This document shows positions 7,616 to 16,354 of a stretch of 64,000 nt of DNA, piece after piece. The stretch lies in contig CAYMKL010000020.1 of the NCBI GenBank assembly GCA_964390805.1, positions 1-64,000 of the forward strand, read 5' to 3'. The notes under the pieces were generated by a model. The model ran no database searches, was not told the origin of the DNA, and worked only from the letters and a program-made list of their open reading frames with translations. The position numbers were made by a program, and so were the translations under genes. Source of the stretch: CAYMKL01 sp964390805. Its GTDB lineage: Bacteria > Chloroflexota > Anaerolineae > VGOG01. Positions within the stretch are counted from its first letter, which is position 1. Each line of letters begins with the position of its first letter.

Positions 7616-10348
7616 TCAATCTGAAACATCAGATGTATCCTGTAGATACTTGTCACGGAACGCTTTTATGTCTGTCAAAACCTGACAAGCTACTGTGTAA
7701 CTCTCGCGTTGTGGATCATAATGAGCAGCAGGATTGCAGATACTCCGAGCTTCTTGCAGCTTGTTGACGTCCTTACCGTCAATATGCTCCAGCTTTCTCA
7801 GCAACTGTATACGCGAGTCCAGTTTGTCGTATTCCGTGCCGTATACAGCAACTCGTTGCCCTTCCAGCAACTTGTCACAGATGTATTCTATTTCCCGACG
7901 CATCAACACATAGACGGCCTCCAGATCATAGCTGTCGCACCCTTCGAGGAGCCTTTCTTTTGCCGCGTGGAGGAAAGTGCCCTTGCTTCCTTCTACAATG
8001 ATGTCCGGCTCTGTGGAGGAGTGGTTGATAATCAGATAGATTTGTCTGCTATCGAAATCGGTGTGACGGAGTCTCAGTTTCTCCTTGAGATAGTGGAAGA
8101 ATAAAGGATCATGGGTCGCGACAATCAACTGCTTGCCGGTTCGTTTGGCGAAATCGAACATTTCATCAAGTGCTTTCCTACGATGTCCTGCATCTATGCT
8201 ATAAAGTGGGTCGTCAAAGATCACGAAATCATAGGGAGAATCTATAACCTCTTGTAGAGCAAGATGAATCGCAATGCCTAGACAATTCAAGTGCCCTTCG
8301 CTGAGAAATGCCTGTGGCCTAGGCTCTTTGTCGCTGAGGTCTATGTTCTCGTCGTTGACTATCAGGTCAACATTGCGTCCTCCGGCTGGCCTGAAGATGA
8401 TCTTATTCAACGCTTCATCAGGATTCATACGTTTGTAAATCTCATTCGTCCTGTCCGAGATTCGCTCAATGGCCTCTCTGAGCAGAATCTCCTCCGTCTC
8501 CTTCAATATGTCATCCCGCGCATCCAGCAGGGCTCGGATATACTTGTTGGCGGTAGATATCCTATATGTGGCTTCCCCAAGACCTGCCACTTCGCTCTCC
8601 AACCCTTGAAGGTCATCCAGCAACTCAAACTCAGTCAGTCGTGCTTCCCACCTTTGGACTTCCTCATCCAATCCCTCTTGCTTTCTTTCCTCTAAGCTCT
8701 TTCGTGTTCGCTGATACTGGGAATTCAGACTGTCTACGGAGTCCTGAGTAGCCCGTTGCACTTCACTCAATTGTCCAGTCAATTGCACAGCGGCGTCAAT
8801 GTGCTTGGACAATCCGTCGAGTGGTGTAAACTCCACCTTTTCAGGATTGTCCAGAAACTGCAGGGCCAAGTCAAGGCTTCCAAGCAGCAGCTGTGGCGAA
8901 GAAAAGTCTAGCTCCGATGGAACAAGCGCATCAAAAGCAGGGGGAGAAACCTCTTCACCCAGGCAACTTGCCTGTGCCTTGTAAGCATCAAAGAAAGTGC
9001 TCAGTCCTCTCTGATTCCGATCGAGTTTGTCTTTGCAGTTAAGGAGCTGCAACAAGCTACAGGCGTGCCGCAAATCGTCCATCAAGGCATCTTTGGGGTT
9101 GAAATCCTCATATTGCTTCAAGAACTCACGATGCTGACTGACAAAATGCTCTTTGACCGTTACTTCTGTCTCACCCCAGGGCCCCGTAATATCCTGAAGG
9201 CAAAGAGGACAAGTATCTTGGTCTTCTTTCTCTGCATGATGTAGGCCATACTGCAGAAAAGCCAATCGCTCCTCCAGATTGAATCTTTCTGGATCATCCT
9301 GGAATTGTTGCGCTCTCTCAAAGAGGCTGAGTAGCGCGGACAACTGCTGTTCTATCTCTTCTTGTGTGTCCACGGCAAGGACCACATACTCTGTGGAGAC
9401 GATCCACTGCTCAGAAGTGAAGAACTCTGATAGATCTTGCTGCCTTTCCAAGGTGACCCGCGCTTCTTGCAACTTCTCCTCAGCGTTCTCTCGCTCTTCA
9501 GGGGTTAGATCGTGCGAATCCTGGTAATGTTGCAATTGCTCTCTCAGAAGATCCAGCAGACCCTCAAGACAAAAGGGGTATTCTTCCCCAACCTGTTCTG
9601 TCGCTTCTTCGATCAATTCCTGACAAATCGAGAGGAGTGTTTGAACACTCTCTGGCAACTCACCGTACTTCTCGAAAATGCCTGCGATCTCGCGTTTCAG
9701 TACCGCGCAGTAGTCGCCAAAGGTCTTTTCCAATCCCTCGTCTCGCCGGCGTCTTCGCAGAAATCCCAGCAGTTTGTCAATCGTATCCCGATGCTCGTCG
9801 AGCACGCCGTACCCTAGCAACTTGAACAGCTGCCCGCCACGCTGGCTGCCTGTAACTTCAATGAATCTCCCGAGTCGTTTGCGGTTCAGAAAGACTTGCT
9901 CGAACTCTCCTCGCCCATATCTCAGCGGCCACTCATAAGGAATGCCGTGCGCATCCAGGGTCTTTCGAGACAATAACTGATCGGGGTATAACGAGGGCTG
10001 TAACACTTCATCCTCAGGGTTGATGCTGGAACTCTGAATCGTCCCTGCCCTCAAACGTCGAGTCACTTGGCACTGTGCAGTGCGTTCTCCTTCTCTCTCG
10101 GAGAAGATCAACTGCACCCAAGGCTCTTCACATCCTGTGAAGAGGTTACGGAACCTATCACCCGTGCTGGCATCTCTACAATCACCCAGGTAGATCGTAT
10201 CCTCTAACAGCCACTCCATAGCATTGAATAGGCTACTCTTGCCCGAGCCGTTATCTCCGAAGATGATTACAACGTCGTAGTCGAGCTTGAGCGGGAGACA
10301 CGCTGGGTAGCCTCGGAAACCTTCCATCAGAATCTCACATAGTCTCAT
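7616..10348 (-). CDS. SMC/Rad50-like ATPase with zinc hook
   Basis: A 910-aa ABC-type ATPase of the RecF/SMC/Rad50 class. The N-terminus has Walker A FGDNGSGKSS, and the C-terminus has Walker B VIFDDPLYSIDAGHRR followed by a switch histidine (VATHDPLFF). Between them lies a long charged region with coiled-coil character, interrupted near its centre by CPLC (Cys380, Cys383), a Rad50-type zinc-hook motif. The ATG overlaps the stop of a 75-aa gene by 4 bp (ATGA), with AGGAG inside that gene, so the two are translationally coupled. The small protein plus hook-bearing SMC arrangement resembles LmuC-LmuB of Lamassu and the ABC-three-component conflict systems. Here AddB-AddA follow directly and may supply the nuclease. 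Family assignment is solid; system type is inferred. Confidence 0.85.
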   Translation of the reverse strand: MRLCEILMEGFRGYPACLPLKLDYDVVIIFGDNGSGKSSLFNAMEWLLEDTIYLGDCRDASTGDRFRNLFTGCEEPWVQLIFSEREGERTAQCQVTRRLRAGTIQSSSINPEDEVLQPSLYPDQLLSRKTLDAHGIPYEWPLRYGRGEFEQVFLNRKRLGRFIEVTGSQRGGQLFKLLGYGVLDEHRDTIDKLLGFLRRRRRDEGLEKTFGDYCAVLKREIAGIFEKYGELPESVQTLLSICQELIEEATEQVGEEYPFCLEGLLDLLREQLQHYQDSHDLTPEERENAEEKLQEARVTLERQQDLSEFFTSEQWIVSTEYVVLAVDTQEEIEQQLSALLSLFERAQQFQDDPERFNLEERLAFLQYGLHHAEKEDQDTCPLCLQDITGPWGETEVTVKEHFVSQHREFLKQYEDFNPKDALMDDLRHACSLLQLLNCKDKLDRNQRGLSTFFDAYKAQASCLGEEVSPPAFDALVPSELDFSSPQLLLGSLDLALQFLDNPEKVEFTPLDGLSKHIDAAVQLTGQLSEVQRATQDSVDSLNSQYQRTRKSLEERKQEGLDEEVQRWEARLTEFELLDDLQGLESEVAGLGEATYRISTANKYIRALLDARDDILKETEEILLREAIERISDRTNEIYKRMNPDEALNKIIFRPAGGRNVDLIVNDENIDLSDKEPRPQAFLSEGHLNCLGIAIHLALQEVIDSPYDFVIFDDPLYSIDAGHRRKALDEMFDFAKRTGKQLIVATHDPLFFHYLKEKLRLRHTDFDSRQIYLIINHSSTEPDIIVEGSKGTFLHAAKERLLEGCDSYDLEAVYVLMRREIEYICDKLLEGQRVAVYGTEYDKLDSRIQLLRKLEHIDGKDVNKLQEARSICNPAAHYDPQRESYTVACQVLTDIKAFRDKYLQDTSDVSD

Positions 10349-10572
10349 CGTTCGCTCCTCATCTCAGAGTCGAGATTTTCACGCAACCTGCCCTCTATGT
10401 TGCGATAGTCCTCTCGTTGGGCCTGCAAGAGCAGAAGTTCCTTGATCGGATTGGCGTCTTCTATCCTGGCCACGAAGAACTCCTCCGCTTCGCCGGGGGA
10501 TCTTACTCTCAACTGCCTTACCCTGGCTTGAAGTAGACGCAGTAACTCCTTGTAGACTCCTTCTCTGTCCAT
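10345..10572 (-). CDS. 75-aa small partner of the SMC-like ATPase
   Basis: A small, charged, helical protein with no recognised domain. ATG at 10572 is chosen because GGAGG sits 5 bp upstream; an in-frame GTG at 10611 that overlaps the preceding stop would add 13 residues. Its stop overlaps the start of the 910-aa zinc-hook ATPase by 4 bp. Position and size recall the small middle components or LmuC-type subunits that accompany SMC ATPases in defence operons, but no sequence motif proves that. Confidence 0.65.
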   Translation of the reverse strand: MDREGVYKELLRLLQARVRQLRVRSPGEAEEFFVARIEDANPIKELLLLQAQREDYRNIEGRLRENLDSEMRSER

Positions 10573-10607
10573 TTGTGCCTCCGCTGATTGAGGAACAGGC
10601 CGAAACG

Positions 10608-10892
10608 TCACGAAAGATCGGGCAACTCGACGACCCAGTCGGCGGTCGCATCGTAGTCATCGTGGCAGGTGAACAGCGGTACTTGATGCTCCTGAGCGAT
10701 TTTGTTGCACAACGGTATCGCTTGCTCTCGCCTGCCTGGATCAGACTTCACAAAGGGATCATCCAGCAAAAAGGGGGGCTTTGCATCACGATAGACTAGA
10801 TCGAGCAGGGCCAGTCTGGTTGCCAAGTGGAGTTGGTCTACGGTGCCTCTGCTCAACTCGTCACTTTCTTGGCCAAGCCCATTTGGATACAG
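10608..10892 (-). pseudogene. C-terminal remnant of a second SMC/ABC-type ATPase
   Basis: About 95 codons carry only the end of an ABC-type ATPase: signature motif LSRGTVDQLHLATRL, Walker B PFLLDDPFVKSD and a late FTCHDDYD. The frame stays open upstream (DGLYPNGLGQ) to a TGA near 10941, but no Walker A, hook or coiled coil exists before the DUF499 gene. The N-terminal several hundred residues are therefore gone. The stop overlaps an alternative GTG start of the next gene. The likely explanation is a deletion of an upstream SMC gene, leaving the 75-aa and 910-aa genes attached to the DUF499 module. A deliberately short protein is less likely since it lacks a P-loop. Confidence 0.7.
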
Positions 10893-11065
10893 GCCGTCCT
10901 CACATCCCCATCGGCAAGAAGGCGTCGGAGAAAACGGAGATCAGCCAGATGGCGTGCCAACGAAGTTGGCCCACCACCACGCTAAACCTGAAGGCCACGC
11001 TCACTTTGCCTGCGTGTACCTGGGTCTCGTGGTCCAACTCTCAGACAAACCCAATAGCCGCGCGC
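10893..11065. other. Junction between DUF499 gene and ATPase remnant
   Basis: No gene or terminator is visible in these 170 bp. This is the only gap in the minus-strand cluster where sequence appears to have been lost, and it marks the probable deletion junction. Confidence 0.4.
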
Positions 11066-14000
11066 TCAGACTAACCTCCACTCCGGGTGAATCTCTGCCA
11101 ATAGTGCATTTAGCCGTTCGAGAGTCTCCGCATCTGGGCTCTGGCCCTCGGCGCTGAGGATAACGCGGAAGCTGAAGGCCAGTTGGGGCGCGACGGTGAG
11201 AAGCTGCTCTACCCGCTCGGCCAGTTTCTGCAAGGCCATCGGGTCGAGTGTTGCTTCAGCCAATAGAGCCGCGGCCGGCAGACGGATTCTGACCGCGAAA
11301 GGGTCTGTCGCCGTGGCCAGCCGACGCCACTCGTCAGCTTCTGCCACCAACCCTTGCTTGATGGCTATCTGGACTGCGTTCATGAACAGATCGTCCGGCA
11401 CTTCACGCCCCAGGAAACGTTCCTCGATAGTTTCCTTCACAGCGCGCAACGCGGGTGTAGTGTCGCTGGTGTATCCCAGGGCCGCTGCCACAGTTTCCGG
11501 CGGCAGGTGAATCTCCTCGATCCGACGGAAACGTACCTGATCGGCGGTCGCAGGAGAGCAAGGCCAAGGGCCGCCCTCAGGCACTCGCTCAAACAGGCGT
11601 AGTTGCAACGCTTCGTTCACGCCCTCGCTCAGGAGTGTCCAGGGAAGGGTGTAGCCGTGCCGGGTAGCCAGTGCGTCAGCGATGGCCTGCAAGGGGGCTT
11701 GATTGTCGTCCCAGGCTTCTGGGAGCGCCTGGGGGATCAAATCGGCACCGTGGATGGGCGGAGGCGGGGGAAGCAGTTCCAGTCCCACGGGCAACGGGCC
11801 ATCGGGTAGCGGTTCCCGGAACAAGCTGCCGCTATCCAGACGTGCCATCAGTGTCCCTCGTTGCACGGCTGTGCGCACGGATGTATCCAACACATCGGGC
11901 GCGGCGAGACGTGGGGCGCGAACGCCGTCGAAGAAGGCATGCAGTTCCCCCAGCCTAAGCGGCCCTGTTGGGGCTGGCCACAAACCATCCACTCGTTCCG
12001 GCTCCAGCAGCTCTGGCTCCAGGTTGTGGAGTACTGCTAGATTCGCTGGCTGCACCTCCATCTCTCGACGACGCAAAGTGTCGTGATCTGGTGAAATACG
12101 CCACCAGGTGCGTATTGAGCCATCGGCGCGGGGAAGACGGAGCACCAACACGCCCTCTCCCACACCGCGGATCAGCGTGTCGAAGAGAGATTCGGGGCGC
12201 AGCAGGCGAGGCAAACGTGGGAATTGACCAAAGGCATCTTTGAGATCGGTGACCCGGCGGGCCGTTTCGCCTTCGGCCCACAATTCCAGATAGCTGCCCG
12301 GCAAAATCAGGTCGGGATCCAGGCTGGTGGTCACGAGCCGCTCATCCTGGGCGAGCGTGGCCTTGATACGCTCGAATGGGATTCCACCGACCGCTCTATC
12401 GGTGCGCAGGGGTTGGGCGCGCACCTGTCCCGTCTCATCCACGGCGACCAGGATGTTGTAGGCACCCACCACGGCCTCCGGCAGACCGTTGGCTGCTTCC
12501 TGCTTGCGACTGGGGAGTCGTTTCTTCTGCTGGTCCGTGAGAAGTTTGAAGACATCAGGCTTCTGGAGACGGCCCCATCCCAGCCAGCTTCTCACCTGCT
12601 GGCGCAGGCCAGCCACCCTGGAGACCTCAGGAACGAGGGCTAGGATGTTGTTGCGATAGATACGCGGGTCGTGGGGCCCCGTTTTCTCATTGAAGTATGC
12701 CTCGATCTCAGCAGGCAGCGGTTTGCCTAGTTCCATGGCACACTCTGGCCCCAGGATCAGGTAGTGCAATTGCGGGTCGTCGCTGATATCGCGTGGGCTC
12801 TGGGACAAGGTGTGAACTTCAACACCCGGATCCGCAGTCTTCAATGTAGGAACAGCGCGAATGCGCCGCCTCAGTTCGTCGTCAATCTCCGGTTCACTCA
12901 GCAAGCTCATGGCTCTATCGTGCATGCGAGTCAAGTTGGGAGTGGTGCTCAGTTGCCACACATCGGGATTCTCCACCAGGAACCAGGAGATGTCACGCCA
13001 CTTGCGCAGGCCCTCTTCCAGGGCAGCGGCGTCCACGGACGGGTGGGCGAGCAGAGCGAGGAGCTCGCTGGGCGCGGCCCTCTGCCCTATCGGCTGTGAG
13101 TGGAGGAAGGTGGCCACCGCCGCCTGCTCGGTCTCTCGTGCGCTCAACGTAGGTAGTCCAGCCTGTATCTCACGGGCTTTCTCCAACTCCCCGATCAAGA
13201 TCGGAGTCCACTTCTCTTTCTCTTCGCAGATGTCAACCAATTCATCGAGTGCGGCCGATAGTCCACCTCCATTTCCAGTCGGAGAAACGTATGACAGCAG
13301 CGCCCCAGGACCGACAATCGGGGATGGGTCCTGGCCCCGGCTATCGCGCAAGGCGTAGGCGAGCAGGCGCAAGGCGCCACGGGTCTGTTGAAAACCGCTC
13401 ATCTGTGTCCATTTCTGGTAGAGGACGTTGATCAGATCGGGGTGGAATGGATAACTGTCCATCAAGCGGTCGTAGGCGGTCTGGTCGCGTTGGGCATCGC
13501 GCAGAGGCAACCGCTGCATGGCGGCCATCACTGCGTCCACCGCTGGACGGCGCTCCGCCTCACCGGGCACGCGCTCGAACAAGCGGCGGCGCAGCACCTC
13601 AGCCACGTCCTCTCGCGCCACAGGTTCTACTGGCTCTGCAATTCGGCCAAAGACATCCTCCAGCGCTCCCAGGCATTGAGTGCCGGTCTGATCCCTGGCT
13701 TCCACCTTGGAAGCAATGAGCGAGGCAACCATGGCCGCACGCTGCATCTTGGCCACGGCCTGGGTGAGCACCTGGTAGAAGTCCTTGATGGTCCCCAGCA
13801 TGCGCGGGTTCTTATTCACCAGCCCGCGGTAGTACCACACCGCCTCGTCCACCAATATCAGTGCGCCCAGCCCCTCTTTCACGGGAGCCCGCAACAGGTC
13901 CACCAGCAGCGGTTCTGCTGGCACAATAAAGTCCTGGTCGTGCTCCTTCAGTCGGGCATAGCCCACATCGCCAGCCAGTTGGTAGGCCAGCGCGCCCCAC

Positions 14001-14509
14001 AGCGTCTGCACGCGGCGGATTTTGCCGTCAGGGCCGTAGACCTCCAGACCCTCTTTGATGTCGAACTTGTCACAGGGCAGCAGGGCCACCCGCGCCTGAG
14101 GGAGTTGGGATAGGCCGGCGAAGGTGAAGAATTCCCTCACGGTACCCTCACCCCCGGCCCCTCTCCCACCAGTGGGAGAGGGGAGTCCTTCGGCCAGTGT
14201 CGCCCCTCGCTCGGCCAGGTGGAGCAAGGCGATGAGGGTGTGGGTCTTGCCGCCACCGTAGGCGACCTGAAGTTGCAGCACCGGCCTGCCCCCCTGACCA
14301 GCCAGCCGCAACAGTACGTCACGGGTCAACACTTTCATGCGATAGGTGGGATAGGTGCGGTCGAAAAACATGGCCGGGTCGCGATAGACCGCCGGTGCAT
14401 CGCCGGTACGCACAGCATTGAGATCTGCGGCAAACTCGGCCAGGGTGAGGGTGCCGCTGCGTACGTCCTCGCGCAAGGTGCAGAGTTGGTGCCAGGGTGG
14501 TGTGGACAT
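11066..14509 (-). CDS. DUF499-family AAA+ ATPase (COG1483 type)
   Basis: A 1147-aa predicted ATPase of the DUF499 family, repeatedly found beside DUF1156 methylases in defence islands. The opening (LREDVRSGTLTLAEFAADL) and Walker A (QVAYGGGKTHTL, about residues 81-92) are typical, and a Walker B-like LGALILVDEAVWYY follows near residues 205-218. About residues 107-122 (LPSPTGGRGAGGEG) are encoded by a palindromic repeat inserted in frame shortly after the P-loop, the same kind of repeat that interrupts the DUF1156 gene. The start lies 2 bp after the TOPRIM-like gene's stop, so it shares its transcript. The role is inferred: DNA-dependent ATPase of a restriction-like system. The exact mechanism of the family is not established. 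Confidence 0.85.
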   Translation of the reverse strand: MSTPPWHQLCTLREDVRSGTLTLAEFAADLNAVRTGDAPAVYRDPAMFFDRTYPTYRMKVLTRDVLLRLAGQGGRPVLQLQVAYGGGKTHTLIALLHLAERGATLAEGLPSPTGGRGAGGEGTVREFFTFAGLSQLPQARVALLPCDKFDIKEGLEVYGPDGKIRRVQTLWGALAYQLAGDVGYARLKEHDQDFIVPAEPLLVDLLRAPVKEGLGALILVDEAVWYYRGLVNKNPRMLGTIKDFYQVLTQAVAKMQRAAMVASLIASKVEARDQTGTQCLGALEDVFGRIAEPVEPVAREDVAEVLRRRLFERVPGEAERRPAVDAVMAAMQRLPLRDAQRDQTAYDRLMDSYPFHPDLINVLYQKWTQMSGFQQTRGALRLLAYALRDSRGQDPSPIVGPGALLSYVSPTGNGGGLSAALDELVDICEEKEKWTPILIGELEKAREIQAGLPTLSARETEQAAVATFLHSQPIGQRAAPSELLALLAHPSVDAAALEEGLRKWRDISWFLVENPDVWQLSTTPNLTRMHDRAMSLLSEPEIDDELRRRIRAVPTLKTADPGVEVHTLSQSPRDISDDPQLHYLILGPECAMELGKPLPAEIEAYFNEKTGPHDPRIYRNNILALVPEVSRVAGLRQQVRSWLGWGRLQKPDVFKLLTDQQKKRLPSRKQEAANGLPEAVVGAYNILVAVDETGQVRAQPLRTDRAVGGIPFERIKATLAQDERLVTTSLDPDLILPGSYLELWAEGETARRVTDLKDAFGQFPRLPRLLRPESLFDTLIRGVGEGVLVLRLPRADGSIRTWWRISPDHDTLRRREMEVQPANLAVLHNLEPELLEPERVDGLWPAPTGPLRLGELHAFFDGVRAPRLAAPDVLDTSVRTAVQRGTLMARLDSGSLFREPLPDGPLPVGLELLPPPPPIHGADLIPQALPEAWDDNQAPLQAIADALATRHGYTLPWTLLSEGVNEALQLRLFERVPEGGPWPCSPATADQVRFRRIEEIHLPPETVAAALGYTSDTTPALRAVKETIEERFLGREVPDDLFMNAVQIAIKQGLVAEADEWRRLATATDPFAVRIRLPAAALLAEATLDPMALQKLAERVEQLLTVAPQLAFSFRVILSAEGQSPDAETLERLNALLAEIHPEWRLV
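14143..14200. repeat. Palindromic repeat inserted in frame in the DUF499 gene
   Basis: A GC-rich inverted repeat (CCCCTCTCCC, then GGGAGAGGGG, around ACCAGT) sits inside the coding sequence without breaking the frame. A relative lies at 18693-18750 in the DUF1156 gene. Such REP-like elements are common in some Chloroflexota genomes. Confidence 0.7.
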
Positions 14510-14511
14510 TG

Positions 14512-15093
14512 CTACCCTCCATTGCTGAGCGATTCAACGCTATCAAAAAAGGTTCGCATGGAACGATTACGGGTTTTGGCTTCTTGGAGGTCAATGCTGC
14601 GAGCCAGGCACTCTTGCACTTTGGGCTTGTATTCACGAGTCATCAGACGATCCTCCAGCCACTTTTTGGGGTCTGGTGGCGCCGTCTCGGTATTGGGCGG
14701 CACCTGGCCCACGTTTCTCAGGCCACAATAGGCAGATCTGGGCCTGATGCCACCGATCAACCAGGATTCCATTTCAAGCACGGACCAGCACATCCGAACC
14801 GGCACGTTTAATTCCCGCTCTAAAGATTCGGCTCGTCGGGGCATGTCCTCTTGTTCCCCTTGTAATGAGTTGTACGGCGCGAATGTAACATCGCCATCCA
14901 TCAACACGACAAAGGATCGTCTGCCAAAAGCATGCTGTCGGCGCACGGTATCTTCAAACCCACGGTCTCTCCGTACCATGTTGGATTTGCCTTTCATGTT
15001 GATGCAACGAATTGATGACTGCCCCTGCCCCCGCCGAACCAGGATCGGCAGGGCACGCTTGTCACCAGGGCCTTCGACAAGAACTGTGATCAT
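14512..15093 (-). CDS. TOPRIM/DUF4276-like protein
   Basis: A 193-aa protein beginning MITVLVEGPGDKRALP. The early glutamate after a hydrophobic strand, the later VVLMDGDVTF and the C-terminal VLEMESWLIGG follow the layout of small TOPRIM-fold proteins of the DUF4276/OLD-nuclease type. It overlaps the stop of the upstream AAA ATPase by 4 bp (ATGA), so the two are translationally coupled. A paired AAA ATPase and TOPRIM effector is the theme of OLD, Gabija, PARIS and some retron systems. By analogy this protein would be a nuclease or nucleic-acid sensor, but the family match is by motif only. Confidence 0.65.
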   Translation of the reverse strand: MITVLVEGPGDKRALPILVRRGQGQSSIRCINMKGKSNMVRRDRGFEDTVRRQHAFGRRSFVVLMDGDVTFAPYNSLQGEQEDMPRRAESLERELNVPVRMCWSVLEMESWLIGGIRPRSAYCGLRNVGQVPPNTETAPPDPKKWLEDRLMTREYKPKVQECLARSIDLQEAKTRNRSMRTFFDSVESLSNGG

Positions 15094-16352
15094 GATTCCT
15101 CCAACGTCTCCAGCGGTAGCTCCAGTTGAGTCGGCTCATCACCGAAACTACCCTCGCGCTGAAAATCGCTTGGCCGGCCCAGATTCTGGGCGATTGCCTT
15201 CATCACTGATTCTGGCGCCTGAACAATAGCTGGCTCCCCTGGCTTGCGCTGGGTCACGAAGCAAGCCGTTTGCGAGTCCGTTTCGCGCATTGCCTCCGCA
15301 CTGAGCACCGCGTCCACTACAGCAGGTGAGTGCGACGTAAAAAACACCTGGGACGCAAATTCATTGTCCATCGCTACCCGGCGCGCCACTCCAACAAAAT
15401 GATCAATGGCGTAAGCATGCATGGCGTTCTCCGGTTCCTCGATGACCATCACCGCCGGGGGCACGGGCTGACGCAGCACGGCCAGTAGCCCCAACAACCG
15501 GATCGTGCCGTCCGACATCTCAGGTAATTGGAACTCGGCGCCAGTATCCCGTTCAGTAAAGCGCAGAGTCTGGAACGTCAGCACGCGGTCCGGTTGAACA
15601 TCCCGGATGTAGGGCACGGCTTCCTGCAAATCATCCAACAGACGATTTCGCATTCCCTCGTCCCGAAGTAGGCGGGCCACGTAAGGGACGATATTGGCTC
15701 CATAACGCCCCAACTCCACGTCACTGCCGTCTGTGGACTGCTTGGCCATTCTCGCGTTGATGTTGTAGACCCGCCATGAACTCAGATAGTCGCTCAATGT
15801 GCGGAGTTCTCCCAACCGGCCGTAGGATGCCAGCACCAACTCCTGTTCGTCGTCGAACTCAGAGATGGGGGGACCTAGCGCATCGCTCCATTCGATCACC
15901 GCCATTCCTTTGCGCCGGTAGTGCAATCTGATCGGTTGTTCCGTATCAAAGAGAGGAATGCCTCGCTTCACCGGCCTGCCTGGTCGGCGCTTGTAGACCA
16001 CAGCCTCCAGAGTTTCCGTCTGAACCTTGATCTCTTTCGATTGCGCCAATGCAAATTGGTAGTAAGCCTCTTGAATGCCCCGGGACCGATCTTCCCCTAG
16101 CCACAGTTCGATTTGCAGCTTGTACGGCGTGCCTGCACCAGGCTGGCGGGTACGGACTTGCGAAAGACCGCCAAAATCCCTCTTTACCGTCGCTGACAAA
16201 CCTCTAGGGCATAGGTTGGCAATGAAGGCGATCAGGTCAGTGAAATTGGTCTTGCCGGTGCCATTGGCGCCAATCAACAGGTTTACCCACAGAGGCGCAA
16301 TGTCGAATTCGCGCAAACCTTTGAAACGACGAACCTTCAGTCTAGTGATCAT
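15090..16352 (-). CDS. AAA ATPase (AAA_21 / OLD-like ABC ATPase)
   Basis: A 420-aa ABC-type ATPase with Walker A LLIGANGTGKTNF (about residues 26-38), a Q-rich regulatory middle, Walker B PAVMVIEEPENAMHAYA and the switch VFFTSHSPAVVDA. This is the compact AAA_21/COG4637 architecture, without the long coiled coil of SMC proteins. The start is 2 bp after the DUF1156 methylase stop and its own stop overlaps the TOPRIM-like gene. The three plus DUF499 thus form one packed block. It probably gates the activity of the neighbouring TOPRIM protein, as AriA does for AriB in PARIS; that parallel is inference. Confidence 0.82.
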   Translation of the reverse strand: MITRLKVRRFKGLREFDIAPLWVNLLIGANGTGKTNFTDLIAFIANLCPRGLSATVKRDFGGLSQVRTRQPGAGTPYKLQIELWLGEDRSRGIQEAYYQFALAQSKEIKVQTETLEAVVYKRRPGRPVKRGIPLFDTEQPIRLHYRRKGMAVIEWSDALGPPISEFDDEQELVLASYGRLGELRTLSDYLSSWRVYNINARMAKQSTDGSDVELGRYGANIVPYVARLLRDEGMRNRLLDDLQEAVPYIRDVQPDRVLTFQTLRFTERDTGAEFQLPEMSDGTIRLLGLLAVLRQPVPPAVMVIEEPENAMHAYAIDHFVGVARRVAMDNEFASQVFFTSHSPAVVDAVLSAEAMRETDSQTACFVTQRKPGEPAIVQAPESVMKAIAQNLGRPSDFQREGSFGDEPTQLELPLETLEES

Positions 16353-16354
16353 GG

